DNA of 64,000 nt from assembly GCA_040830705.1 (NCBI GenBank), contig JBFOME010000005.1, positions 62,001-126,000 on the forward strand. Reading direction: 5' to 3'. A program made the position numbers and the translations under genes. A model generated the notes under the pieces. The model had not been told where the DNA came from and did not search any database. It saw only the letters and a program-made list of their open reading frames with translations. Origin of the DNA: Ruegeria_C sp040830705. GTDB lineage: Bacteria; Pseudomonadota; Alphaproteobacteria; Rhodobacterales; Rhodobacteraceae. This document shows positions 34,018 through 42,802 of the stretch, piece by piece. Position 1 is the stretch's first letter. Each line of letters opens with the position of its first letter.

Positions 34018-34732
34018 TCCACAGGGCGTTTTCGCCCAGCTTTTCCAAGAACTTCTCATGCGCGGCGCGTTCTTCGTCGCTGATCCGCGATGGCAGGGCA
34101 GTCTCACGAGGTTGCGGGCGCCAGGCATCTGCGGCAGATGATCCGCCTTGGCCCGCAGAACTGGACAATCCAAAATCAGGCTGCCGGCCACCGATCAGTT
34201 CCAGATAGACCTCTGCCAGAATCTCGGAATCGAGCAAGGCCCCGTGCAACGTTCGGGCGGTGTTGTCGATGTTGAACCGGCGGCACAGCGCGTCCAGGGT
34301 GGCGGGTGAGCCTGGGAACCGTTTACGTGCCATTGCCAGCGTGTCGATCGCCTGATCCCACGGGATTTCCTGGACACCCATCCAACGCAATTCCGCATTG
34401 AGGAATTTCATGTCGAACGCTGCGTTATGGATCACCAGCTTCGCGTCCCCCACGAAGTCACGAAACTCCCGGCCGATCTTGGCAAAAACCGGCTTGTCTT
34501 TCAGCAACACCGCGCCGGGTGCGGGGGTCTGCGGCGGCTCCAGCAGATCGGGGCCGATGCCGTGCACTTCGAACGCCTCATTGGGCATCGTGCGCTCGGG
34601 GTTTATATACTGATGATAGGTGCCACCTGAGGCAACGTGGTTCCACAATTCGACTGCACCGATCTCGACGATCCGATCGCCGTTTTGAGGGTCGAAGCCC
34701 GTGGTTTCGGTATCGAGTACAATCTCACGCAT
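34007..34732 (-). CDS. dnaQ: DNA polymerase III epsilon subunit DnaQ
   Basis: The 241-residue 3'-5' proofreading exonuclease has the DEDDh residues: D7 and E9 in LDTETTGFD, Asp in HNAAFDMKFL, and His/Asp in HGALLDSEILAEVYLEL. The C-terminal tail beyond about 185 is the alpha-subunit-binding region. It is last in the leftward maf-aroE-coaE-dnaQ operon and overlaps coaE by eight bases. Confidence 0.96.
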   Translation of the reverse strand: MREIVLDTETTGFDPQNGDRIVEIGAVELWNHVASGGTYHQYINPERTMPNEAFEVHGIGPDLLEPPQTPAPGAVLLKDKPVFAKIGREFRDFVGDAKLVIHNAAFDMKFLNAELRWMGVQEIPWDQAIDTLAMARKRFPGSPATLDALCRRFNIDNTARTLHGALLDSEILAEVYLELIGGRQPDFGLSSSAGQGGSSAADAWRPQPRETALPSRISDEERAAHEKFLEKLGENALWTRA

Positions 34733-35315
34733 CTGCCAACCCTGTTCTTATCTGCCTGACAATATCGTTAACCTGTCTACGGGCATGGTCCAGTGTATCT
34801 GTGAGAATCACATAGTCCGACCGGGCGCATTTTTCCTCGTTCGGCATCTGCTTCTCCCGGATCTGCTCAAATTGCGCCTCACTCATCGTGCCTCGATCAA
34901 GTACCCGCTGGCGCTGCAGATCAGGAGGGATAGAAACGCAGGCCACCGCATTCATCTCAGCATCACTGCCGGTCTCAAACAGCAAAGGAATATCAAAGAC
35001 CAGAATATCAGCCGGTTCCGACTGGCGAAAACCAGCGCGATCCTGGGCCACGAGCGGGTGAACGATGGCCTCGATCTCTCGCAAAACGGAGGGGTCGGCC
35101 GCGATGACGTCCCTCAACGCCGCGCGGTTCACGGCACCATCAACAACCGCATCCGGAAACCGTTTCGCTATGGGCTGAACGGCTGCGCCCTTGTTATAAA
35201 GACGGTGTACTGCCGCATCTGCATCCCAAAGCGCGCAGCCTTCCTCGACAAACATTGCCGCGGTGGTGCTCTTGCCCATCCCGATGGAACCGGTCAGCCC
35301 GAGGCAGAAACTCAT
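34725..35315 (-). CDS. coaE: dephospho-CoA kinase CoaE
   Basis: The 196-residue kinase catalyses the last step of coenzyme A synthesis. P-loop GSIGMGKST (9-17), LWDADAAVHRLY, and the VVVFDIPLLFETG-like segment ILVFDIPLLFETGSDA are diagnostic. It overlaps aroE upstream (ATGA) and dnaQ downstream. Confidence 0.95.
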   Translation of the reverse strand: MSFCLGLTGSIGMGKSTTAAMFVEEGCALWDADAAVHRLYNKGAAVQPIAKRFPDAVVDGAVNRAALRDVIAADPSVLREIEAIVHPLVAQDRAGFRQSEPADILVFDIPLLFETGSDAEMNAVACVSIPPDLQRQRVLDRGTMSEAQFEQIREKQMPNEEKCARSDYVILTDTLDHARRQVNDIVRQIRTGLADA

Positions 35316-36145
35316 CTGAGTGCCGCAATCCGTGTTGACTCATCCACTACCGGGCGCGTACCAAACCAGCGTTCAAAACCGGGCACGGCCTGATGCAGCA
35401 ACATTCCAAGGCCATCGACAGTAGAGCATCCCGCCTCTTCCGCAACCTGCAGCAGCCGGGTCTTGAGTGGCGTATAGACCAGATCGGTCACCACACAGTC
35501 TGATGACAGACCATCCAAGGGCACGCGCAGCTCGGGGTTGCCAACCATACCCAGTGATGTCGTGTTCACCACCAGCTTGGCGTCTTCGACCACGTTGCCG
35601 GCTTGGACCCAGTCGGCCACCACGACGCGCTGGCCAAAATCGTCTTTCAATCGTTCGGCGCGGGGGCGGGTACGGTTGGTCAGGATGATCTCGGGCACGC
35701 CAGCCTCTGCCAGCGAGGCAACCACCGCCCGCGCAGCGCCACCCGCGCCGAACACGACCGCCGGACCTGAGCGCGGATCCCAATTGGGCGCGCCTTCGCG
35801 CAGGTTTGAGATAAACCCATAGCCATCCGTGTTATCCGCATGGATAAGCCCGTCAGCACGAAAGATCAGTGTATTCGCCGCTCCGATCAGTGTTGCCCGA
35901 TCCGTCACCTTGTCCGCGATGGACATCACCGCCTCTTTATAGGGGATCGTCACGTTGAGCCCGACAAAACCGGCCTTGGGCAACGTGCGAAGAACGTCTT
36001 CAAGATCCTGCGCGATCACATCCATGGGGACATAGAACCCCGAGATGCCCATCGTGGTCAGCCAATGACGGTGAATGAATGGTGATTTTGAGTGTGCGAT
36101 GGGATGCCCGATGACACCGGCCAGTGGTATCCGCATGTCTGTCAT
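35312..36145 (-). CDS. aroE: shikimate dehydrogenase AroE
   Basis: The 277-residue enzyme reduces 3-dehydroshikimate with NADPH in the aromatic amino acid pathway. HSKSPFIHRHWL, NVTIPYKEAV with catalytic lysine, NTDGYGF with catalytic aspartate, and VVFGAGGAARAVVASL for NADP are all present. The overlap with maf fixes the start. Confidence 0.96.
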   Translation of the reverse strand: MTDMRIPLAGVIGHPIAHSKSPFIHRHWLTTMGISGFYVPMDVIAQDLEDVLRTLPKAGFVGLNVTIPYKEAVMSIADKVTDRATLIGAANTLIFRADGLIHADNTDGYGFISNLREGAPNWDPRSGPAVVFGAGGAARAVVASLAEAGVPEIILTNRTRPRAERLKDDFGQRVVVADWVQAGNVVEDAKLVVNTTSLGMVGNPELRVPLDGLSSDCVVTDLVYTPLKTRLLQVAEEAGCSTVDGLGMLLHQAVPGFERWFGTRPVVDESTRIAALR

Positions 36146-36741
36146 TGGTCGATAACCCCCCGCAAAGTCAGATAATTGAGCAACTCCAACAAAGGGATAC
36201 CCAAAACGTTAAAATAGTCGCCGTCAATGGCGCTGAACAGGCGCACACCTTCTTCTTCCAGTTTATAGCCACCTACCGCGTGGCGAATGCTGTCCCAATT
36301 CCGCTGAACATAACCTTCCAGATAGGCATCCGTGCAGTTTCGCATCCGCAATCGCACCTGGCCCATGTGACGCCAAACCGGTTTGCCCCCTTCATATATC
36401 ACAGCCGCCGACAATAACATGTGTCGCTTGCCGCACATCTGTTTCAACTGGTCAAACGCGGCCTCGGGCGAGGCGGGCTTCGATAGAAGCTGCCCTTCGA
36501 AATCCAGAACCTGATCGCAGCCCAACACCATCGCCTCGGGGTTTCGCTCGCTGATCCGTCGTGCTTTCCATTCGGCCAGCATGTCGGCGATGTCACGCGG
36601 GCTTGCGTTTTCAGCCAGCAGCGCCGCCTTGATCTGATCTTCATCCACACGCGGCACCTGAACCTGAAACGGGACGGCTGCGTTTTGTAGCAACTTCGCC
36701 CGGATTTCCGAGCCCGAGGCAAGCAGGATTGGGACAGACAT
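36142..36741 (-). CDS. Maf family nucleotide pyrophosphatase
   Basis: The 199-residue product starts MSVPILLASGSEIRAKLLQNA, with the SGSxxR motif. It also has the catalytic-region motifs LGCDQVLDFEGQLLSKP and GQVRLRMRN, typical of Maf/YceF pyrophosphatases that act on non-canonical or modified nucleoside triphosphates. Its chosen ATG touches a near-consensus DnaA box (36741-36749). The longer in-frame reading runs into the candidate origin and lacks family residues. It is the first gene of the leftward operon. Confidence 0.92.
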   Translation of the reverse strand: MSVPILLASGSEIRAKLLQNAAVPFQVQVPRVDEDQIKAALLAENASPRDIADMLAEWKARRISERNPEAMVLGCDQVLDFEGQLLSKPASPEAAFDQLKQMCGKRHMLLSAAVIYEGGKPVWRHMGQVRLRMRNCTDAYLEGYVQRNWDSIRHAVGGYKLEEEGVRLFSAIDGDYFNVLGIPLLELLNYLTLRGVIDQ

Positions 36742-36749
36742 GTGGAAAA
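36741..36749 (-). promoter_or_regulatory. near-consensus DnaA box at the maf start
   Basis: The minus strand reads TTTTCCACA, one mismatch from TTATCCACA. It abuts the maf start codon at the left edge of the candidate origin. Confidence 0.5.
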
Positions 36750-36921
36750 CCCCGTGAAAAAGACTGTGTTCCGATGTGAACCCTTTGCATGATTTCGGGC
36801 AAAACGCGCAAGAGCCATGAAAGTAGCGGGTACCTCCCGAAACCGCGCAGCAACTATCCTGCCGGGACAAGGATAAGTCGCAACCGGTGATCAATCGTGG
36901 TCTTTCAAAGTTATCTCGGTT

Positions 36922-36930
36922 TTATCCACA
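36922..36930 (+). promoter_or_regulatory. perfect DnaA box
   Basis: TTATCCACA matches the strongest DnaA-binding consensus exactly and sits in the AT-rich part of the maf/hemJ gap. Confidence 0.75.
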
Positions 36931-36953
36931 TGTCACATCACTGTCATATAGCT

Positions 36954-36966
36954 CAAGCATTTGATT
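36954..36966 (-). promoter_or_regulatory. IHF-consensus site in the candidate origin
   Basis: CAAGCATTTGATT fits the reverse IHF consensus YAANNNNYTGATW at every defined position. It lies 23 bases after the perfect DnaA box, next to the AT-rich stretch. Confidence 0.55.
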
Positions 36967-37142
36967 AATAATAAGAATTTCTGAAATCAACATATCCCGA
37001 CGATCGATGGCAATACTTTTCCCGGCTGGGGACAACCCGGGCAAAACTCAGTAATCCACGAAATTCCTTCCTCCTACAAAACCATCATCCTTTTTCTTTT
37101 CTTTCTTTTTTATTAGGGAGGGTCCGATCAAGGCGGGGCCAC

Positions 37143-37592
37143 ATGACCGATTTTCTTTTCACCCTTTACCCATGGATCAAGTCGCTGCACATCATGGCAG
37201 TGATCTCATGGATGGCTGGCCTGTTCTATCTGCCCAGACTCTACGTCTATCACGTCGAAAATGCCAAAGAGGTCGAAGGGGCATCCGCGATCTTCGAAAC
37301 GATGGAGATCAAGCTGCTGCATGTGATCATGCGGCCAGCCATGATCGTGAGCTGGGTCTGCGGTCTGATCATGGTGCTGACCCCCGGTATCGTCGACTGG
37401 AGCTATGTCTGGCCCTGGACCAAAGGTGCATCGGTGATAGCAATGACATGGTTTCACCATTGGCTGGCGCTCAGACGGAAGGATTTCCTGGAAGAGCGCA
37501 ACACACTGACGGGTCGACAGTTTCGATTGATGAACGAGGTTCCGACGATCCTGATGGCCATCATTGTCGTATCCGTGGTTGTAAAGTTCTGA
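37143..37592 (+). CDS. hemJ: protoporphyrinogen oxidase HemJ
   Basis: The 149-residue inner-membrane protein has four helices. The family pattern is clear: WIKSLHIMAVISWMAGLFYLPRLYVYH with the conserved histidine, KLLHVIMRPAMIVSWVCGL, WTKGASVIAMTWFHHWL, and RQFRLMNEVPTILM. HemJ oxidises protoporphyrinogen IX in bacteria lacking HemG and HemY. AAGG lies before the ATG. It is the first rightward gene after the candidate origin, followed by rho. Confidence 0.93.
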   Translation: MTDFLFTLYPWIKSLHIMAVISWMAGLFYLPRLYVYHVENAKEVEGASAIFETMEIKLLHVIMRPAMIVSWVCGLIMVLTPGIVDWSYVWPWTKGASVIAMTWFHHWLALRRKDFLEERNTLTGRQFRLMNEVPTILMAIIVVSVVVKF

Positions 37593-37599
37593 CGGGTAT

Positions 37600-37628
37600 T
37601 TGACTCTGCCCCTCGCGACGCCTATGTA
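37600..37628 (+). promoter_or_regulatory. candidate rho promoter
   Basis: TTGACT (37600-37605) and TATGTA (37623-37628) have a 17-base spacer in the hemJ-rho gap. The -35 matches at five of six positions and the -10 at about three. A leader of roughly 80 bases would precede rho, consistent with the leader-based autoregulation known for rho. Confidence 0.45.
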
Positions 37629-37715
37629 ACCTCTGTCCCACCCGTCCGGGTGGCGAGTTTTCCACGTCCATGAATGTCTGTGCCGCGCCTCATTGCGGCC
37701 AAGGATCCTATCACC

Positions 37716-38987
37716 ATGACAACCGAATCCCTCAATCTTGCCGATCTCAAAGCCAAGAGCCCCAAAGACCTTTTGGCGATGGCCGAAGAGCTTGAGATCG
37801 AAAACGCCTCGACCATGCGTAAGGGCGAGATGATGTTCCAGATCCTGCGCGAACGTGCGGACGAGGGATGGGCCATTGGCGGTGATGGTGTTCTTGAGGT
37901 GCTGCAGGATGGTTTCGGCTTTCTCCGCTCGCCTGAGGCGAACTACCTGCCGGGTCCGGATGACATTTATGTTTCGCCCGACATGATCCGCCAGTTCAGC
38001 CTGCGCACCGGCGACACAATCGAAGGGCAGATCAAGGCGCCGAATGACAATGAGCGCTATTTCGCGCTGACCAACGTCACCAAGATCAACTTCGAAAGCC
38101 CCGAAAAGGCCAAGCACAAGATCGCATTCGACAACCTCACGCCGCTGTATCCGGATGAGCGGCTGCAGATGGAAATCGAAGATCCGACGATCAAGGACAA
38201 ATCGGCGCGGGTGATTGACCTGGTTTCGCCGATCGGGAAGGGGCAGCGGTCACTGATCGTGGCGCCGCCACGGACCGGTAAAACGGTGATCCTGCAAAAC
38301 ATCGCGCATTCCATCGAGAAGAACCATCCAGAGTGCTATCTGATCGTGCTGCTGATCGACGAACGCCCTGAAGAGGTGACGGACATGCAGCGTTCTGTGA
38401 AGGGCGAAGTTGTGTCCTCGACTTTCGACGAACCTGCGACCCGGCACGTGGCTGTTTCCGAGATGGTGATAGAAAAGGCCAAGCGCCTTGTGGAACACAA
38501 GCGAGATGTTGTGATCCTTCTTGACTCGATCACAAGACTTGGTCGTGCATTCAATACTGTGGTGCCTTCCTCTGGCAAGGTACTAACGGGTGGTGTGGAC
38601 GCCAACGCTCTGCAACGGCCCAAGCGGTTCTTTGGTGCCGCGCGGAATATCGAAGAGGGCGGGTCGCTGACCATCATCGCCACCGCGCTGATCGACACTG
38701 GCAGCCGGATGGATGAAGTCATCTTCGAAGAATTCAAGGGCACCGGTAACTCGGAAATCGTTCTGGATCGCAAGATCGCAGACAAACGCGTGTTCCCGGC
38801 CATCGACATCCTCAAATCCGGTACGCGGAAAGAGGACTTGCTGGTCGACAAGGGCGATCTGGCCAAAACCTTTGTTCTGCGCCGGATTCTCAATCCCATG
38901 GGTACAACAGACGCCATCGAATTCCTGCTCTCCAAATTGAAGCAGACCAAGACGAACTCTGAATTCTTCGATTCGATGAACACCTGA
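37716..38987 (+). CDS. rho: transcription termination factor Rho
   Basis: The 423-residue hexameric RNA helicase shows the RNA-binding fold (residues 55-130, with GFGFLRSPEANYLPGPDDIYV), Walker A APPRTGKT (183-190), Walker B VILLDSITRLGRAFN, and the R-loop LSGGVDANAL-like segment VLTGGVDANALQRPKRFFGAARN. The start giving MTTESLNLADLKAKSPKDLL matches the family N-terminus, and an upstream in-frame ATG adds 14 unlikely residues. Confidence 0.97.
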   Translation: MTTESLNLADLKAKSPKDLLAMAEELEIENASTMRKGEMMFQILRERADEGWAIGGDGVLEVLQDGFGFLRSPEANYLPGPDDIYVSPDMIRQFSLRTGDTIEGQIKAPNDNERYFALTNVTKINFESPEKAKHKIAFDNLTPLYPDERLQMEIEDPTIKDKSARVIDLVSPIGKGQRSLIVAPPRTGKTVILQNIAHSIEKNHPECYLIVLLIDERPEEVTDMQRSVKGEVVSSTFDEPATRHVAVSEMVIEKAKRLVEHKRDVVILLDSITRLGRAFNTVVPSSGKVLTGGVDANALQRPKRFFGAARNIEEGGSLTIIATALIDTGSRMDEVIFEEFKGTGNSEIVLDRKIADKRVFPAIDILKSGTRKEDLLVDKGDLAKTFVLRRILNPMGTTDAIEFLLSKLKQTKTNSEFFDSMNT

Positions 38988-39017
38988 TCCTTTCGTGATG
39001 ATCGTGAGGCCATCGGT

Positions 39018-40304
39018 ATGGATACCATCTTTGCGCTGGCCAGCGCGCAGGGCAAAGCCGGCGTAGCCGTGATCCGCGTGTCCGGGCCACATGCCCGGAC
39101 AGCCGCCGAGACCATGTGCGGCGCTTCCTTGCCAGCACGCGGTATGCGATTTCATGTTCTGACAGATCGTTCCGGTGCTATTCTGGATGAGGCACTCGTT
39201 CTGTCATTCCAGGGCCCAGCCAGTTTTACTGGTGAAGATGTGGTGGAATTTCAGACCCATGGCAGCCCTGCGACGATCTCTGCGATGTTGCGCGCCCTAT
39301 CCACGCATGAGAACCTGCGTTTGGCAGAGCCCGGCGAATTCACCCGTCGCGCGATGGAAAACGGCAAACTCGATCTGGCTCAGGTAGAGGGCCTGGCCGA
39401 TCTCATTGATGCTGAGACCGAAGCACAAAGAAAACAGGCGCAGACAATTCTAGCCGGAGACCTTGGCAGGCTGGCGGAATCCTGGCGCCGCGATCTGATT
39501 CGCGCCGCATCTCTGCTAGAGGCTGTTATCGATTTCGCAGATGAAGAGATTCCGACCGATGTGACGCCCGAGGTCCGCTCTTTGCTCAGCAAGGTCACCG
39601 CGGACCTCGAAACCGAGGCGGCCAGCGTCAAGATTGCAGAACGTATCCGCACTGGCTTTGAGGTCGCAATCGTTGGGCCGCCGAACGTCGGAAAATCTAC
39701 GCTACTTAATGCGTTAGCTGGTCGTGACGCAGCAATAACCTCGGAATTTGCGGGAACGACACGTGACATTATCGAAGTAAGAATGGATCTGTCCGGCTTA
39801 CCAGTGACCCTGCTGGACACGGCCGGTTTGCGCGATACCGAGGACTATGTTGAAGGCATAGGTATCCAGCGTGCCAAAGATCGCGCCGACCTAGCCGATC
39901 TGCGTGTGTTTCTCAGCGACTCGCTGGAGGATCTGAAGATCATACCGCAAGACGAGGACATTCATGTTCGACCCAAGGGAGATCTGAGCGGGGAAAAACC
40001 AGGATCGATCTCGGGTCTGACCGGGGCAGGCATTACTCAGTTGGTCGAACAGATCTCCGAACGGTTGCTCACCCGGGCCAGCAGTCGCGGCATCGCTACG
40101 CGGGAACGTCACCGGGCTGCGATGATTACCGCACTGTCTGCATTGTCGAATGTTTCGGTGATTCTCGACTCCGGTCCGGATCAATATGATATAGCTGCCG
40201 AAGAGTTACGCACGGCGATCCGCGCGCTTGAATCCTTGGTCGGTCGGGTCGATGTCGAAAACCTGTTGGATGAAATCTTCGCCAGTTTTTGTCTGGGAAA
40301 GTAA
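39018..40304 (+). CDS. mnmE: tRNA modification GTPase MnmE
   Basis: The 428-residue enzyme works with MnmG to make 5-carboxymethylaminomethyl-type modifications at wobble U34. The N-terminal formyl-THF-binding domain includes FTGEDVVEFQTHGSPA and LAEPGEFTRRAMENGKLDLAQVEGLADLI. The GTPase domain has GPPNVGKSTLLNAL (220-233), the switch TTRDIIEV, and LLDTAGLRDT. The C-terminal FCLGK supplies the catalytic cysteine of the CIGK-type motif. It is adjacent to mnmG, three bases downstream. Confidence 0.97.
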   Translation: MDTIFALASAQGKAGVAVIRVSGPHARTAAETMCGASLPARGMRFHVLTDRSGAILDEALVLSFQGPASFTGEDVVEFQTHGSPATISAMLRALSTHENLRLAEPGEFTRRAMENGKLDLAQVEGLADLIDAETEAQRKQAQTILAGDLGRLAESWRRDLIRAASLLEAVIDFADEEIPTDVTPEVRSLLSKVTADLETEAASVKIAERIRTGFEVAIVGPPNVGKSTLLNALAGRDAAITSEFAGTTRDIIEVRMDLSGLPVTLLDTAGLRDTEDYVEGIGIQRAKDRADLADLRVFLSDSLEDLKIIPQDEDIHVRPKGDLSGEKPGSISGLTGAGITQLVEQISERLLTRASSRGIATRERHRAAMITALSALSNVSVILDSGPDQYDIAAEELRTAIRALESLVGRVDVENLLDEIFASFCLGK

Positions 40305-40308
40305 GGAG

Positions 40309-40324
40309 TGTTTCACGTGAAACA
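40309..40324. other. parS: parS centromere site 1, overlapping the mnmG start
   Basis: TGTTTCACGTGAAACA is a perfect 16-bp palindrome identical to the canonical chromosomal parS bound by ParB. It lies between the mnmE stop and the first codons of mnmG. The chosen GTG start (40317-40319) is inside it, giving M-K-H as the first residues. Confidence 0.95.
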
Positions 40325-42185
40325 TTCAGAATTTGATGTCGCGGTTATTGGAGCAGGGCACGCTGGGTGCGAAGCTGCTCATGCCGCCGCACGGCTTGGC
40401 GTGCGCGTCGCGCTAATCACGCTAAGGCAGGAAGATATTGGCGTGATGTCGTGCAATCCCGCGATTGGCGGGTTGGGAAAAGGGCATCTCGTACGGGAAA
40501 TTGACGCGCTAGACGGTGTCATGGGCCGCGTGGCTGATCAAGCTGGCATCCAGTTCCGCCTACTTAATCGCCGCAAAGGGCCAGCGGTACAGGGTCCTCG
40601 AACCCAGGCTGATCGCGTATTGTATCGCGCCGCTATGCAAGCCGAGACACGGAACCGCTATGGCTTGACTATCGTCGAGGGCGAAGCTGTTGACTTTCTG
40701 ATGTCTGGAGGTGGAGTGTGCGGTGTTCTGCTTGCTGATGGATCGGAACTGCGGTCGCGCAGCGTGATATTGACGTCAGGCACGTTCTTGCGCGGCATCG
40801 TCCATATTGGCGATGTAAGTCATCCCGGCGGTCGGATGGGCGATAAGCCTTCGGTCAAACTTGCTGAAAGGTTGGATTCATTCGATCTGCCGCTAGGGCG
40901 CCTAAAGACAGGCACACCACCGAGGCTCGATGGGCGCAGCATCAACTGGAGCGACCTGCAAATGCAGCCCGGTGATGACGACCCGGTCCTGTTTTCGTTT
41001 CTCTCAAATTCTCCAGCGGCGCGGCAGATTTCCTGTGGGATCACCCACACCAATGCGCAAACCCATCAGATTATCGCGGATAATCTGGAACGTTCCGCCA
41101 TGTATGGCGGTCATATCGATGGGGTGGGGCCGCGATACTGCCCCTCGATCGAAGACAAGATCGTCCGATTTACGGAGAAGGAGTCTCATCAGGTTTTCCT
41201 GGAACCCGAAGGGTTGAATGATCACACCGTCTACCCGAACGGAATTTCCACGTCGCTACCGCGTGATGTGCAAAAGGAATACGTCCAGTCCATCAAGGGG
41301 CTTGAAGATGCCGTAATTTTGCAGCCGGGTTATGCTATCGAATATGATTACGTGGATCCGCGCGCGCTTTCGAACCGGCTATCACTGGATTCAGTGCCAG
41401 GCCTTTACTTGGCTGGGCAGATCAACGGCACAACCGGATACGAAGAAGCGGCCGCGCAAGGATTGGTCGCCGGATTGAACGCGGCATTGCAGGTCAAGGG
41501 TGCGGAGCCGCTGCATTTTGGTCGATCCAACAGCTATATCGGCGTCATGATTGATGATTTGACGACGCGAGGCGTAACCGAACCTTATCGGATGTTCACC
41601 TCGCGCGCAGAATTCCGTTTGTCGCTGCGCGCAGACAATGCAGATCAGCGTTTAACGCCCGTGGGTATGGAAATCGGCTGCGTAAACGACAGGCGACGTG
41701 TCCAATTTCTTGAGAAGATGGCGAAAATCGACGACGCGAAATCTCTGCTGACAGAGCACACATACACCCCAAAACAACTACGAGACGCGGGAATAGCGGT
41801 AAATCAAGATGGGAATCGCCGCGACGGTATGGATATTCTTGCCTTTCCTGATGTGAGCTTTGAGGATTTGTTGCCATTGATCGAAGGGCTCAATGTGGTG
41901 CAGGATCCGATCCGCCGACAAGTTGAGCGTGATGCACTCTATGCCAACTATATTACACGCCAGCAAAAAGATGTTGCAGCGCTAAAGCGGGATGAAAACC
42001 ACCTTATTCCACAAGACTTCGACTTTTCCGCCCTGGAAGGCCTGTCAAATGAGTTGAAGCAAAAGCTCACTTCAGCTCGCCCGGAAAACCTGTCGCAGGC
42101 GGGTCGGGTTGAAGGCGTTACGCCAGCCGCCCTCGCTCTGATCCTGGCTCACCTACGGCGATTGAACCGGGCACGCAGCGCATGA
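40317..42185 (+). CDS. mnmG: tRNA uridine 5-carboxymethylaminomethyl modification enzyme MnmG
   Basis: The 622-residue FAD enzyme partners MnmE. The dinucleotide-binding GAGHAGCEAAHAAARLG is near the N-terminus. VMSCNPAIGGLGKGHLVREIDALDG, LKTGTPPRL, and AGQINGTTGYEEAAAQGLVAGLNAAL are family blocks. Two GTG starts compete. AAGGAG (40303-40308) gives proper spacing only to GTG 40317, while GTG 40308 would start inside the binding site. Either way the start overlaps parS. Confidence 0.95.
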   Translation: MKHSEFDVAVIGAGHAGCEAAHAAARLGVRVALITLRQEDIGVMSCNPAIGGLGKGHLVREIDALDGVMGRVADQAGIQFRLLNRRKGPAVQGPRTQADRVLYRAAMQAETRNRYGLTIVEGEAVDFLMSGGGVCGVLLADGSELRSRSVILTSGTFLRGIVHIGDVSHPGGRMGDKPSVKLAERLDSFDLPLGRLKTGTPPRLDGRSINWSDLQMQPGDDDPVLFSFLSNSPAARQISCGITHTNAQTHQIIADNLERSAMYGGHIDGVGPRYCPSIEDKIVRFTEKESHQVFLEPEGLNDHTVYPNGISTSLPRDVQKEYVQSIKGLEDAVILQPGYAIEYDYVDPRALSNRLSLDSVPGLYLAGQINGTTGYEEAAAQGLVAGLNAALQVKGAEPLHFGRSNSYIGVMIDDLTTRGVTEPYRMFTSRAEFRLSLRADNADQRLTPVGMEIGCVNDRRRVQFLEKMAKIDDAKSLLTEHTYTPKQLRDAGIAVNQDGNRRDGMDILAFPDVSFEDLLPLIEGLNVVQDPIRRQVERDALYANYITRQQKDVAALKRDENHLIPQDFDFSALEGLSNELKQKLTSARPENLSQAGRVEGVTPAALALILAHLRRLNRARSA

Positions 42186-42802
42186 AAGACGCAATGCGCG
42201 CCCTGAGCGATTTTGATGTTTCACGTGAAACACTCGAACGGCTGAGTGTGTATTCCGAACTAGTCCGAAAGTGGAATCCCAAGATCAACCTGGTGTCCAA
42301 AAGCAGCCTTGATGTGCTGTGGACCCGGCATTTTGTGGATTCTCTTCAGGTATTCCAATGTGCCAAACAGCGAGGCCATTGGGTGGATATTGGCAGTGGA
42401 GGAGGGTTTCCTGGATTGGTCATGGCCATTGCGGCCATGGAAGATCATGCCGATCTGCGCTTTTCGCTAGTCGAAAGCGATCAAAGGAAATGTGCCTTCT
42501 TACGAACAGTCGTTCGTGAGACGGGGTGTAATGCGAAGGTGCTGGCCAAGCGTATCGAAGACGCTGAGCCCCAGCAGGCAGATATTCTCTCCGCCCGCGC
42601 GTTGGCTGACCTGAGCTTACTTTTTTCCTTTTGCGACAGACATTTGAAGCCGGATGGATTGGCTTTGTTTCCAAAGGGAGTCAGCTGGAAAAAAGAAGTG
42701 GATAACGCTGCGAAGCGATGGAATTTTACCGCAGATACGATTACTAGTTTAACCGAACCCAATGCGGTCATTCTGAAAATTCGAGGAATTGCGCGTGTCT
42801 GA
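42182..42802 (+). CDS. rsmG: 16S rRNA (guanine527-N7)-methyltransferase RsmG
   Basis: The 206-residue SAM methyltransferase shows SELVRKWNPKINLVSKSS and WVDIGSGGGFPGLVMAI, the SAM-binding block, plus ILSARALADLSLLFSFC. It methylates G527 of 16S rRNA. It overlaps mnmG by four bases (ATGA). The second parS lies within codons 12-17, and the residues FDVSRET near the N-terminus are the peptide encoded by that site. Confidence 0.95.
   Translation: MKDAMRALSDFDVSRETLERLSVYSELVRKWNPKINLVSKSSLDVLWTRHFVDSLQVFQCAKQRGHWVDIGSGGGFPGLVMAIAAMEDHADLRFSLVESDQRKCAFLRTVVRETGCNAKVLAKRIEDAEPQQADILSARALADLSLLFSFCDRHLKPDGLALFPKGVSWKKEVDNAAKRWNFTADTITSLTEPNAVILKIRGIARV
42217..42232. other. parS: parS centromere site 2, inside rsmG
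   Basis: TGTTTCACGTGAAACA is a second perfect 16-bp parS palindrome, 1.9 kb from the first. It is read within rsmG as the D-V-S-R-E-T segment. Confidence 0.95.

Larger units (their letters stand above)
36742..37142. other. oriC: candidate chromosomal replication origin (oriC)
   Basis: This 401-bp gene-free region separates the leftward maf operon from rightward hemJ-rho, so transcription diverges from it in both directions. It holds a perfect DnaA box (36922-36930), a weaker one (TAATCCACG, 37052-37060) and a near match at 36741-36749. A perfect IHF-consensus match lies at 36954-36966, beside a very AT-rich stretch (36957-36985) suitable for unwinding. A long pyrimidine tract (37084-37113) precedes hemJ. 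In Caulobacter the origin lies beside the same maf-aroE-coaE-dnaQ block, with hemE on its other side. parS and parAB are nearby. Function is inferred from these features. Confidence 0.7.

Noticed and set aside
34701..35393. 230-codon frame antisense to coaE and dnaQ
   Set aside because: No recognisable motif, and it covers two conserved genes in the opposite direction.
36964..36980. CtrA site in the candidate origin (TTAA-N7-TTAA)
   Set aside because: The right half reads AATT rather than TTAA, so it does not meet the consensus.
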